Shown: positions 1 to 10,782 of the stretch, one piece after another
Numbering within the stretch: the first letter of the stretch is position 1
How the letters are laid out: each line of letters starts with the position of its first letter
Source of the DNA: Silene latifolia
Lineage: Eukaryota > Streptophyta > Magnoliopsida > Caryophyllales > Caryophyllaceae
Length of the DNA stretch: 64,000 nt
Assembly: GCF_048544455.1 (NCBI RefSeq)
Contig: NC_133537.1
Span: 18,103,541-18,167,540, forward strand
Reading direction: 5' to 3'
Notes under the pieces: model-generated
Told to the model about the DNA's origin: nothing
What the model saw: only the letters and a program-made list of their open reading frames with translations
Database searches by the model: none
Made by a program: the position numbers and the translations under genes

Positions 1-437
1 ACATCAACCATAGTTATATTTTTTATGTTTGAAAATAATAATTATATTGAAAAATTAAACTATTCTTCACACATTTTCGCTTAACCGTTGTAACATTTAA
101 CCAAATAAAAACAATTTAAATGAGATGGATAAAATAGATCGAGATAAAAAAAACATCGATATTACTGCAACATTCTCACTTCAAAAATTCAAAATTAAAG
201 ATATGTTACTATTTGGTAGTCAAAGTACGAGCAAAATATAAATTTATTCAATAGATACGTAATATGTTGTTAATATCAATCCCAACAAATTCACTACACA
301 TTATTTATTAATGAATACATTAAAAAAAAATACAAAACATTACATTGATATTAAGAATGTGTAAGACTAAAAAATTAAGGGTACAATTTGGTTAAGCTAG
401 AGTTTCATTCACCAAAGTTGGACATTCTTTTGCCACA
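1..437. other. AT-rich flank left of the CACTA element
   Basis: No convincing gene, RNA or repeat is visible. The stretch is AT-rich and ends at the ACA target duplication (435-437) of the CACTA element. Confidence 0.6.
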
Positions 438-454
438 CACTACTACAAATCCAG

Positions 455-775
455 GCAACTACAACGCCCCTTTAACAACGTTTATGCACGAAAATCACAA
501 TAGACGTTGTAGAATGTATGGCGCGATTTTTACTAAACTTAATTACAACGGGTATGGTTATATAACCGTTGTTATAAGTTTTAACAACGGGTCAAATTTG
601 CACAACCATTGTTAATAATTTGGCGCAAAATTGGCGCAAAGTTAGTGAAAAGTAATCACAACGGGTATTTTTAAACCCGTTGTTAAAACTTATTTGACAA
701 CGGTTGTTGATTTACAACCGTTGTTAAAACTTATTTAACAACGGTTGTTGTTTAACAACCGTTGTCAATACTTTC
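455..775. repeat. Left subterminal repeat array of the CACTA element
   Basis: Multiple copies of the core ACAACGG and its complement CCGTTGT occur in both orientations, often as short palindromes such as AACAACGGTTGTTG. They mirror the right-hand array and are the likely transposase binding sites. Confidence 0.8.
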
Positions 776-914
776 CATACTATAAACCACACAAACACAG
801 ATCAGCTAAAGCCACAAAACACATACATAACCTAACACAAACACAAACACAGCAAACACACTTTCTCATCGTCTCTTTCTTTCTTTCTCATCGTCGCTTT
901 ATCATCTCGCCGTC

Positions 915-1170
915 ATGTTGGTTTCATCGTCTCTTACTTTCTCTAATTATCAGGTAAATCTCGCCGTCACTGTTGGTTTCATCGTCTTTCATCGTCATTG
1001 TTTTCTTTTTTTAATTATTTCATTTGCATGTATATATGATGGGTTTTTATCGATCATTATTATGTTATTATTCGCTAAATTAGCTCGTAAAACAAATTAA
1101 ATAAAATAAAACAAAGAAGAAGAAGCAAGATGATAGAGAGGAATGCATGATAAACTTAATTAATAATTCA

Positions 1171-1172
<2 letters not shown>
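915..1172. other. CACTA interior without a clear gene
   Basis: A CT-rich then AT-rich stretch between the left subterminal array and the (TA)n tract. Only short frames without recognisable domains are present. Confidence 0.4.
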
Positions 1173-1238
<66 letters not shown>

Positions 1239-1635
1239 GAGAAGGGTTCTTATAAGGTCCTCATACAATATACGGCCCTAAGTCCTTATAAGAGCCCTTT
1301 GATGGAAGGGATGGAGGGATGAGATTACATCTCATTGAAGGGTCACAATTCTCCCTCCCTAATCTCCTTCCCTAATTGTGTATAACTCTAGCTAATTGTG
1401 TATAACTCTACCACCAATCTAATCTCCCAACTCACTTCCTCATTCACTCATCCTCTCTCATTTCTCACATTCAATCTTTCTCTCTCATTTTCTCCCACCC
1501 TCTCTAAACAAAAAAAAAAAACCAAGTTGATAAAAAAAACCCAAACTAAAATAAAACAAAAAAAAACCACAAAAATCAATCCACCACCACCCCACCACCA
1601 CCCGACACCACCACCACCCTATCACTGTCACCACC

Positions 1636-1935
1636 AGCCGACACACCGACAACCCCATCCACGACGACCTCCACTCCCTCCACCGCCACATTTCTTCTCC
1701 CTCCTATTCCCCTTTCTTGGCGCCCCTCCGCCGCCACCCCGACAACCCCATCCCACCAGGCCGACACACCGACAACCCCATCCACGACGACCTCCACTCC
1801 CTCCACCGCCACATTTCTTCTCCCTCCTATTCCCCTTTATTCGGGCGCCCCTCCCGCCGCCACCCCGACAACCCCATCCACGCCGACCTCCACTCCCTCC
1901 ACCGCCACCTTTCTTCTCCCTCCTATTCCTTTTTC
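1636..1935 (+). repeat. Three-copy proline-codon-rich tandem repeat
   Basis: A block containing ACCCCATCCACGACGACC followed by CTCCACTCCCTCCACCGCC recurs three times at intervals of about 100-135 bp. The long plus-strand frame over it (1398-1991) is low-complexity proline and histidine and is most likely a by-product of the repeat, not a real protein. Confidence 0.7.
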
Positions 1936-2639
1936 TTCTCCTTCTTGTCTCAGCCGTCCCAGATCTGCCGCCTCTTTTTTTTTTTTTTTGATTTTTAAAA
2001 ATGTTAATTTTATGGACTCAGGAGTTTTAAATTTGTCCTTTTTAATTTGGTTTGCTCGGTTTTTTTTTTTGGTAGTTTTAGATCTTGTTTTTTTATTTTT
2101 GTGTTTGTTATTTTGGTTTTTTGTTTTGTTTTGTTATTGTTATTTGGTTTTTATTTTTTTTAGTTTAGTTATTTTTATTATTGTTATTATTGTTATTTGG
2201 TTTTTATTTTTTTTAGTTTAGTTATTTTTATTATTATTTGAGATTTGGTATTAATTTTGTGTGGTGATGTTTTTTTTAGATCTATTGGTTTTTTTGTGTT
2301 TTTGTCATATTTACTTTATTTTGTAATTGTTATTTGGTTTTTAATTTTTGTTGGTTTTTAATTTTTGTTGGTTATTAATTTCTTTGTTGGTTATACACTT
2401 AAAACATTAAAGTTATACTATTTATGGCTAAAGTTATACACTTAAAACATTAGAGTTATACACACGATATTTAAATTTGGTTTTTTTTTATTGTTATTTG
2501 GTTTATTTTACATTTCGGGTTTGGTTGGGTTGTTGGTTTTTTGGTTTTATTATTGTTATTATGAGTTTTTTTGGTTTTTGTTATTAATTTTTTTTTCATA
2601 TTTTTCATATTTATTGTTTGATTTTTTTACTATTTACGA

Positions 2640-3716
2640 CTAAAGTTATACATTTTATGACTAAAGTTATACATTTTATGACCAAAGTTATACAAAAAAA
2701 GACTAAAGTTATACAAAAATTGGACTAAAGTTATACAAAAAATTGGACTAAAGTTATACAAAAAATTGGACTAAAGTTATACAAAAATGAACCAGAGTTA
2801 TACAACAATGTACCAGAGTTATACAAAAATGAACCAAAGTTATTCAAAAAACGACCAGAGTTATACAAAAATTGGACTAAAGTTATACAAAAATGAACCA
2901 AAGTTATACAAAAATGAACCAAAGTTATTCAAAAACGACTGAGTTATACAAAAATGCACCAAAAGTTATACAAAAATTGGACTAAAGTCATACAACAATG
3001 GACTAAAGTTATACAAAAAATTGGACTAAAGTTATACAAAAATGAACCAAAGTTATACAAAAATGGACCAGAGTTATACAAAAATGCACCAGAGTTATAC
3101 AAAAAATTGGACTAAAGTTATACAAAAAAATGAACCAAAGTTATACAAAAATGAACCAAAGTTATACAAAAATGGATGAAAGTTATACAAAAATGCACAA
3201 GAGTTATACAAAAATGCACCAGAGTTATACAAAAGTTAGTCCATTTTTGTATAACTTTAGTCCATTTTTGTATAACTTTGGTTCATTTTTGTATAACTTT
3301 GGTTCATTTTTGTATAACTCTGGTTCATTTTTGTATAACTTTGGTTCATTTTTTTATAACTTTAGTCCATTTTTTGTATAACTTTGGTGCATTTTTTTGT
3401 ATAACTTTAGTCTTTTTTTGTATAACTTTGGTCTATTTTTGTATAACTTTGGTTCATTTTTGTATAACTTTGGTTCATTTTTGTATAACTCTGGTTCATT
3501 TTTGTATAACTTTGGTTCATTTTTGTATAACTTTCGTCCAATTTTTGTATAACTTTAGTCCAATTTTTTGTATAACTTTAGTCCAATTTTTGTATAACTT
3601 TGGTCTTTTTTTGTATAACTTTGGTATATTTTTGTATAACTTTGGTTCATTTTTGTATAACTTTAGTCAATTTTTGTATAGCTTTAGTCCTTATTTGTAT
3701 AACTTTAGTCAATATT
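2640..3716. repeat. Inverted pair of 20-21 bp minisatellite arrays
   Basis: From about 2640 to 3235 the unit AAAGTTATACAAAAATGRAC repeats head to tail about two dozen times. At about 3236 it switches to its reverse complement (TTTTTGTATAACTTTGGTYC) and repeats a similar number of times to about 3716. The whole can fold into a hairpin with arms of roughly 500-600 bp. The frames running through it (repeated KMNQSYT or FLYN peptides) are repeat artefacts. Confidence 0.9.
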
Positions 3717-3894
3717 TTAGTAGATCTTAGTTGAAAAAAAGTACATCACCAAAAAAAACGATATTTAAAACCCGAAATTTTTATTTAAAAAACGTATAAT
3801 AAGAATAGATTTGAAAAGAATAAATAACAATAAAAACTAACAAAAATTAAGAAATAGAATAAACCGACCCCAAACAACTAATTTAACACAAAAT

Positions 3895-3896
3895 CG

Positions 3897-3930
<34 letters not shown>

Positions 3931-3980
3931 GACGAAAATAAACCGAGACGCAAAATCTGAAAAAAAAAAAAAAAAAACGA
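3895..3980. repeat. Adenine-rich tracts
   Basis: Two long poly-A runs (about 3897-3928 and 3960-3977) separated by a short unique stretch. Confidence 0.7.
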
Positions 3981-4422
3981 GTTTATATAATTACCGACGG
4001 CGGTGGTGGAGGTGGCGGTGGATGTGGGCGGTGGGTGGTGTCGGGTGGGATAGTGGTGGGTGGTGGTGAATGAGGAAGAGAGAAATGAATTTTATTTATT
4101 TGGATTTTTTGGGTTTTTTTATTTATTTGGAATTTTTGGGTTTTTTTTATTTATTTGGATTTTTTGGGTTTTTTATTTATTTGGATTTTTTGGGTTTTTG
4201 AGAGAAGAGAAGAGTGAATTGTGTGAGATGAGAGAGAAATAGGTGGGTAGAAAACAAATATATAGTAAATTAGTGGTTAATTAGGGTGGATTAGTAAAGT
4301 GTGTTAATTTGCTTGTATAATGACTTTTGGTGGGTTCATCTCATCCCTCCATCTCCCTCCATCCAATGGCTCACAAAAGACCTTATGGACTCAAATATAT
4401 AATGGACCTTAGTTGATCCTTC

Positions 4423-4459
<37 letters not shown>

Positions 4460-4477
4460 CATAAATTAAAAAAAGAA

Positions 4478-4765
4478 TTACATTTCTAAAAATGCAATTC
4501 TTATATTTTCATAGAGATTCTTATTCTCTTCTATGATATCCCTCCTCTCCTCCTTAGCTATTTGGAGGTTTCGTTCAGCAGTTGCTATATCGTCATATAG
4601 CTGCAACAACTGCTGCTCTGTCAAGCCATTTCTTTTGGCGTCCTTGAGTGCGGCTTGAGCATCCACAAGATAGCTCCTAAAACTGTCCTCGATGTGGAGC
4701 AACCGGCGGATGAAGCTGTTGTTGTTCTCGGTCATAGTAAGAGTTTTAAGGATGTAATCGATCAT
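4478..4765 (-). CDS. Small 95-residue coiled-coil-like protein carried in the CACTA element
   Basis: An uninterrupted frame of 95 codons with an ATG at 4765 and a TAA stop. The protein is charged and predicted by eye to be helical: residues 36-90 are rich in Ala, Glu, Lys, Leu and Gln with heptad-like spacing (AALKDAKRN, EQQLLQLYDD, AERNLQIAKEERRD). No signal peptide, membrane segment or catalytic motif is seen, and I do not recognise the family. A TATA-like sequence lies about 115-120 bp upstream of the ATG, and the region between resembles a plant 5' leader (CAAACCCTAA type). It sits between the foldback element and the right CACTA terminus. It could be captured host sequence or part of a lost CACTA accessory gene. 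No function is proposed. Confidence 0.5.
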   Translation of the reverse strand: MIDYILKTLTMTENNNSFIRRLLHIEDSFRSYLVDAQAALKDAKRNGLTEQQLLQLYDDIATAERNLQIAKEERRDIIEENKNLYENIRIAFLEM

Positions 4766-4878
4766 TTTGTTGATGAACTTTGGAGTTGTTTGAAAGATTA
4801 ATTAGGGTTTGGAGATTGTTTTAGCAGTTAGGGTTTAAAGATAGTGAGATAATGGAATGGTGGTTGAGATAATGTATG

Positions 4879-4887
4879 TATTTATAC
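4879..4887 (-). promoter_or_regulatory. TATA-box-like site for the 95-residue frame
   Basis: On the minus strand the sequence reads GTATAAATA, upstream of the ATG at 4765. Spacing is compatible with a short transcribed leader. Confidence 0.4.
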
Positions 4888-5139
4888 TAAGTAATGTGTC
4901 ATTTGAGTTGTTTTTTAATTAATATAATATATGCATGTTTAGGAAGTTGTGCCATAATCATCATATCTCCCTGCTTCAAATCTTATGTAAACCCTTCTCA
5001 TTCCATATATTGTCCATTCATATGCACAGTACATGGATGACAGTAATAATGCATGCATCGGAATTATAACGGGCCCCGTAATTATGCATGCATCTAGTAA
5101 TATTTAATTCAATTTTTTTTTTATTTTGTAAAAACAAAC

Positions 5140-5408
5140 AACAACTGTTATGTAGAAACAACCCGTTGTCTTTAGTTATAACAACGGTTCTTTGTAAAGT
5201 AACCGTTGTTATAACTTTCCCACCAAAATTGAGTCACACTTTCCACAACGGGTTTTGATACTTAAAACCGTTGTTAATAGTTCTAACAACGGGTTGCTTA
5301 AGAAACCAACCGTTGTTAAAACCTTTTACAACAGACGCTTTAACAACGTCCGCTATTTTATATAACAACGGTTTTTAGCCGTTGTTATAGCCTGTATCTG
5401 TAGTAGTG
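5140..5408. repeat. Right subterminal repeat array of the CACTA element
   Basis: Repeated AACAACGG/CCGTTGTT motifs lead up to the terminal TGTAGTAGTG, mirroring the array at the left end. Confidence 0.8.
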
Positions 5409-5411
5409 ACA

Positions 5412-5791
5412 ATGGATGGTGATATTCGATGATGCTCATCGATCATCAATAATCTCAAGTGTCATCATCAACATTTGACAACACCCAAAACGAACAATTT
5501 GATACAAATGCTTGTTAATTCTTCTCTTTTCTTCTATTTTTTTCGTATATCTTCATTTCTCGTTAATTTCATTCCAATTCACCACAAAAGAAAGATAAAA
5601 AAGTTTTAAAAAAATCAATAAAATGAAAACAAATAGGTAAGCTAGATTTTTATCAACTGATCTTATTTTATAGGTAAAATTTGTTGATGTTTTCATAACT
5701 ATAGAATATGAAAAGTTTGGTATTAAAGAGGGAGAAATTGTAATTATGGAATAAAGTAATGTTTGGAAGATGAAAGTTTACATACGATGAA
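5412..5791. other. Spacer without recognised features
   Basis: AT-rich sequence between the CACTA element and the retroposon. Nothing convincing is seen on either strand. Confidence 0.5.
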
Positions 5792-5806
5792 TGATTATAA
5801 TATATT

Positions 5807-6636
5807 TTTTTTTTGAGAAAAAATCATTATCATTAATAAAAAGTCATACGACATCTACAACATATGCCAAACTCAATCAGATACAAATCGATTACATCCA
5901 TAGGAAATAAATTCTTGTTCAAAGAATGAAACACTGCAACAGAGTCTCTATCATCGATTCGCCGCAAAAGGCTTTCATCCATAAGAGGGTCTCCGAATCT
6001 TCCTTGACGAGTATCCATTTCTTTTGACGTGATTGATTGTAGCCATGAATCGGTCAAAATATGTAAACCATATAACGATCTATAACAACGTTGATCTTCT
6101 GCTGACTTATTAGAAAACTGCAAACGAACCAGAAAATGAAAGCTCTCAAACTGAGAGAAGGACACCACCGATAGATGGGGACAGAGCCCTTAGAAAGAGA
6201 GACGAAACAAAAACGAAATCGGAAATTAAACAAAAACATAAAGGAAACAAAGCGGAACACATGAAAAAAAACGGAAGCCACCGCCTCCCTACCAACCCAC
6301 AACACCGCTAGATCCAAGCACCACCCTGCCACACCACCTCAACAAACTCGTCCGATAAGACCCGAACAGCCCACATACACCACGCAGACCGAGAGAAACG
6401 GGCAGACCCGTACGATCCACAACCGGGTGTGGGTAAGAAAGGGGAGGAGGGTTAATCGGAAGAGAGGAGACGGGTCGCCGGAGAAAGGTCTTGAGAGACC
6501 CCATCCCCGGCGACATGGTAGGAGGTTGATGGGTGGCGGGGGAGAAAGGAGGAGAACGGCGGCAGCAAAGGGGGAGGATTTAGGGTTTTGTTTTTTTAGA
6601 GAGAAGGAGGATTTAGAGTGTTTTTTAAATTCAGTG
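5807..6636 (-). mobile_element. Short LINE-derived retroposon with 15-bp target duplication
   Basis: A perfect 15-bp direct repeat, TGATTATAATATATT, flanks it (5792-5806 and 6637-6651). The left boundary is a poly-T run, so the element lies on the minus strand with a poly-A tail. Its 5' part is a GC-rich leader with an ATG frame of 75 codons (6289-6516), like the start of a plant L1 transcript. Its 3' part ends with TTAATGATAATGATTTTTTC before the tail, typical of plant L1 3' ends. At about 830 bp it lacks endonuclease and reverse transcriptase, so it looks like an internally deleted LINE. A processed host transcript is the alternative. Confidence 0.7.
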
Positions 6637-6651
6637 TGATTATAATATATT

Positions 6652-7100
6652 GATTACTACTTTGCCTTTTTATATTTTGTTTTTAATTAATTTTTCATTA
6701 ATTTTTGATCTAGCATATAATTATAGCTACTTAATCTAGCATTTTTATGTTATTGTATAGCTTGTATTGCGCCACGTGTCTTTATATTAGCTAGTCAGTT
6801 TAGGCTTTTTATATTATTGTATAGATAGTAATAGAACTTTATATTTAAAATATAAATTTCTTCTTTTGCCATGTCGCATTTCATTAATTCCAATGATTAA
6901 GAACTTTTATTCACAATAGTTGATATTTTTATAAAGTTCTTAAATGAAAAATTATAAATATGTAATCGATATTTACATTTTTCTTTCAAAGTCATCTTTA
7001 TTGGTTCCCAAATTTCCATGTATAAACAAACCAAGTTCTTATTTTAGAACTTAATTGATTAGTAAATTAAAAATACTAGGGGGAATCGTATAGGAAGTGA
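6652..7100. other. AT-rich spacer upstream of RER1
   Basis: No gene is seen. It probably includes the promoter of the RER1-like gene, but no element can be assigned firmly. Confidence 0.4.
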
Positions 7101-8052
7101 GAGGGGATTAACAACACTTACAGCTCTCAGAAATTATTATCACATTTTATTCATCAACATTACTTTTACTTGCGATTTTCAGCACACTCGAGACTTCCTC
7201 ACTCCATTTTATTCCCCCCACAAAAGGTTTAATTTTTGTAATCGATTAGTTATGTTTAATTATATCTATATTTCTAATTATATTGATTTTGTCGTGTATT
7301 TCCGCCATTTTATCATCTCCCATGTCTGTTTATTGCTTAATTTGCTTCCTCTTTAGGGTTTAGCTTACTATGCTTGTAATTCTATGCTTAATTTTGTTGA
7401 ATTTGTTGATAAATTGCAATATATTGCGTACGGTAGGTAATATACTGATGGAATACGTATTTGTAATTACTGTGAATAATCATCTTGATTAGATGGGATT
7501 TTTAGGTTGGAATTTGGCAGAGAAATGGAGTCGATCAATTAGTTGTCGGAATTCGGTATTAATGGTGATGTAGTAGATCTAGTAGCTGGTAGTAATGATG
7601 ACTTGATTACTTTTGATCTATTTTGGTTAGGTATGGTCTTTAGTAGGAGATCTAGTGTGGATTGAGCGTTTTTTCGGGAGGTAGATAGATTACGGGAGAG
7701 GACTGAGTATTGATTGCTCGATAGAGTAAAAGCTTGCAGCGGTTAGGCTGTTGTAGTCATTTGAGTTGATTGGCCAATGACTTTTGACGGGTTAGGATTG
7801 ATTGCATCCAAGTAAACAAAGTTATTATATGTATGGAGTAATTGTTTCATATTCCTTACTTAAGATAAGGCAGCTAGGAATTAAGAAATTAGATGTTGTC
7901 ATTTCAATGTACGTATTGTTTCATATTACTTGTCTGTGGAATATTTGGTTCCTCTAGTATCAATGAATGTTTCGAGTTTTTGAAGAAGTCTATTTTAGGC
8001 AACATTCAAACTGTGAGTGCTCTATTATTCAGATTTTCAAGATTTAGCCTCC

Positions 8053-10782
8053 ATGAACGTAGATATTGGGGAAAATGGTGATAATGTGGAATCTGTGCCT
8101 ACCACGACTCAGAGAAACAAGTTAGCGAGAGCATTTCAGTACCATCTTGATAGATCAGCTCCTCATCTGTTACGGAGATGGCTTGCGACATTGGGGCTGG
8201 CAATGGTCTACACTTTGAGGGTTTATTGGGTTAAGGGATTCCATGTGGTGTCTTATGGTTTAGCTACTTACGTGCTGAATCTGGTGATGGGTTTTTTGTC
8301 ACCGAAAGTTGATCCCGAGCTTGAAGGAATTGATGGTCTTTCTTCCCCAGGCAGAGAGTCTGATGAATACAAGCCATTTGAACGACGTTTACCTGAATTT
8401 CGTCTTTGGTAATTTATTCGTCCCCCATTCAAATGCTCTCTGATATGTTAGCTCTTAATTATGCGCCTTTGCATAATTGCATGTGCTGATGTACTTGTGG
8501 AATGATGCATTTAGCTACCCTTCTCTTCTAATTAGCTCCTCACTAATATATTGTATTTTAGTAGCCAAAACATTGTTTGAGTTATTGACACACCTTATTT
8601 ATTTATTTTTTATGTCGCTTGGCACATCATAGACTCATAGTTACAGTAGCCTAAGCTACCCTCTTAGGTAGAAAGATCCCAGTCTCTATGTCGCACAGGC
8701 AACTTAGGTAGGACAGTCCTACCCAAGATTCTGCTTAGCAAACATTAATCCATTGGCCATTACTCATTATGTTAGGATTTGTGGCGACGTAATCATTTTG
8801 TTAAAGCTTGTTCCTTTTGTGGACATACAACATCTGTTATTGTTCTTTGCATCATGTATTCTTATAATGAATGGGGAAATATCGATCAGTGGAAACAGTT
8901 GCCTGTTACATACCTTATTGCATTGTTGCCTACTGTACTTCACCATTTGGACTTTGAAGACACCAAAATGCCTACATAGTACATACTTGTGAACATTTGT
9001 TATTGAAATGAATATCCTTTTTCCCCATATTCTCTTTTGTTCATTTCACAATATTGTGAGTCGTTGTGACGTCAGTTCTGGTCAATTATCTCTTAGACTC
9101 TAGTACATGGCTTCTTGTAGACTTCAGTCGTGCTTATGACTCTCTACCTAGGTTTGCTGCTGGTACTATCACCTACTACTTGCTGAAATTTTTTAGTAAC
9201 TGCTGCTTTTCAAGTGCTAGGTTTAGTTAATTATCAGCGAATATCAGAAATCCTTTTCATCATAAGTAAGAGATATAAGATTAACAAAATACATGCTAGA
9301 TGTCTCTGACTCCAAAATTGTTTATATTTTAAGTTGATGTTAATGTTGGGATATTGGGGCCAGGGTTACCGGATTCGCTTGGGTACCCTATGAATCTCAA
9401 ATCGTTAAGAGCGAATTCTATCCTGTTGCTTAGTAAAAATACACATAACACACATTCAGTAAGAGCGAATCGCGAATTGTTAAGGGCGTATTCGTAGCGA
9501 ATCTGGTAACCCGTAACCGTGATTGGGATATGGTAGCAACATATGGAAAATATCAGTTCTTCTCAACTTTTTCCTTTGTAGCATCTGATGACTTTGTTTG
9601 TTATACTCCTTCCACCCACTTTTATTTCTCACTTGTGTGTCCATACAGAAGAAAGCTTTGTAGCAACTGTATGCCATGCAAGACATCTTATCTTATCCTA
9701 GTCGAGAACCTTTTACTCACTAGAGTCATTTGAGTCAGAATATGGTATCAAATTGTGAGTGTATCTAACACAGCTTCAAGGCCTACAACACAGTAGATAT
9801 TGCTGAAGATAGGTATTGGAGATGTTCAAGACATTCTCTATGTTTTGTTCGCCTTCTGAGTCATAAGTGACTTAGTCTACTCTGATATCTACTCAGAAGC
9901 ACACACATTTTGAACGCTTAGAACTTGAGTTTTAAGTTGCTAGGCACCGTAGCATAGTTGAACATTTGTTGCTGTCTCATTGATTGTTCATCTCCTTTTT
10001 TCCGGGTGGCTGCGTCTGTTGACATTTTTTATCTTCAGTGGGGCCAAAGACTCCCTATTTTTTTAGCTTTGAAATATGATGAATTAAAGCAAAATGACTG
10101 AGTAAATGTTTGCAATTCTGAAATTGTGAAGCAGCACTCTGTTTATATAATTCGCGACCCAATTTCCATTATGGAATATGGATTATTCGGAAATAGTCTC
10201 TTGACTTTCAACAAGAGCTTAGGCTCATCCGACTGCCCTACCTTGCCATAGGCAGGGGCCATAGGTAATGGGGTATTGTTGTTGTTGGTTGTGTTTGCTA
10301 ACTTCTCATTTAAATCTGAGATATGGAGGCCAAGCATGAAATTTTACAGCTTTATCGCAGGTACTCTATCACTAAGGCTTTCATAGTTTCAATCATCATG
10401 ACCTTCGTATCTGTGCTGGATGTACCTGTTTTCTGGCCAATACTGTCAAGCTACTGGGTCTTTCTCTTTGTCCTTACTATGAAGCGTCAAATGGTGCATA
10501 TGGTCAAGTACAAGTATAACCCATTCAGCAAGGGTAAACGGGTAAGGTCTTTGTTGTTATTTGTCAAAATGAATTTGTCGTTGACTCGCTGTTGCACAAC
10601 TGATTAAGCTTACTAGTAGTCTACTGTCTAATATGTATCTGCACCTTTTACTGCATGTTTTTTTAATATTCTAACTAAGGTATGTTTTCCCTCTTTGTGA
10701 ATATTAACAGCGATATCATGGGAGAAAGACATCACCTGGCAGTGGTGGCATAACGGGAAATGTATCGACGCATCAAGACTAA
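8053..10782 (+). CDS. RER1: RER1-like ER retrieval receptor, three coding exons
   Basis: RER1 proteins are Golgi membrane receptors that return escaped ER membrane proteins in COPI vesicles. Coding exons read as 8053-8408, 10361-10541 and 10711-10782, total 609 nt or 202 residues, the usual RER1 length. The joins are GT-AG and keep frame (the split Trp codon gives LPEFRLW-YS). Family hallmarks are visible: an N-terminal region with [16 protein letters not shown], four hydrophobic segments, the [11 protein letters not shown] linker, DVPVFWPIL, and the [21 protein letters not shown] loop before a short polar tail. The ATG at 8053 is preferred over an in-frame ATG at 8017, because a CAG at 8031-8033 looks like the 3' end of a leader intron and a 5' leader exon seems to lie near 7100-7225. 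No damage is seen. Confidence 0.92.
9355..9522. mobile_element. Small MULE-type MITE in the first coding intron of RER1
   Basis: A 9-bp direct repeat, TTGGGATAT, lies at 9346-9354 and 9523-9531, the size used by Mutator-like elements. The ends are inverted: GGGTTACCGGATTCGCT near the left and AGCGAATCTGGTAACCC near the right. The element is 168 bp and non-coding. Confidence 0.75.

Larger units (their letters stand above)
1239..4425. mobile_element. Foldback-type element nested in the CACTA, flanked by (TA)n
   Basis: The left end (GAGAAGGGTTCTTATAAGGT) and the complement of the right end (GAGGAAGGATCAACTAAGGT) match, and the similarity runs on for about 95 bp through a shared GGATGGAGGGATGAGAT block. 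Each end abuts a (TA)n microsatellite (1173-1238 and 4426-4455), so the target was probably a TA tract and the exact duplication cannot be defined. Inverted symmetry extends far inward: the C-rich CCACCACC block near 1570-1640 is mirrored by GGTGGTGG near 4000-4060, and the centre is a two-armed inverted minisatellite. There is no transposase. It may be a foldback MULE or a Micron-like element; the superfamily is not settled. Confidence 0.75.
438..5408. mobile_element. Non-autonomous CACTA (En/Spm) transposon
   Basis: The left end begins CACTACTACAAAT and the right end finishes TGTAGTAGTG, so the termini are inverted copies of CACTACTACA. A 3-bp target duplication, ACA, lies at 435-437 and 5409-5411, as expected for CACTA transposons. 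Both subterminal regions carry many short copies of AACAACGG and its complement, the kind of motif that CACTA transposases bind. No transposase reading frame is visible in its 4971 bp, so it should depend on a transposase made elsewhere. It contains a nested foldback element (1239-4425) and one small minus-strand reading frame (4478-4765). Orientation is undefined without a transposase gene. Confidence 0.9.

Noticed and set aside
1398-1991. Long proline/histidine-rich frame (197 codons)
   Set aside because: It follows a C-rich tandem repeat within a transposon, has no domain, and is open in several frames.
3130-3730. Long frames with repeated FLYN or FCITLVH peptides
   Set aside because: Direct product of a 21-bp minisatellite with no stop in some frames; not a protein gene.
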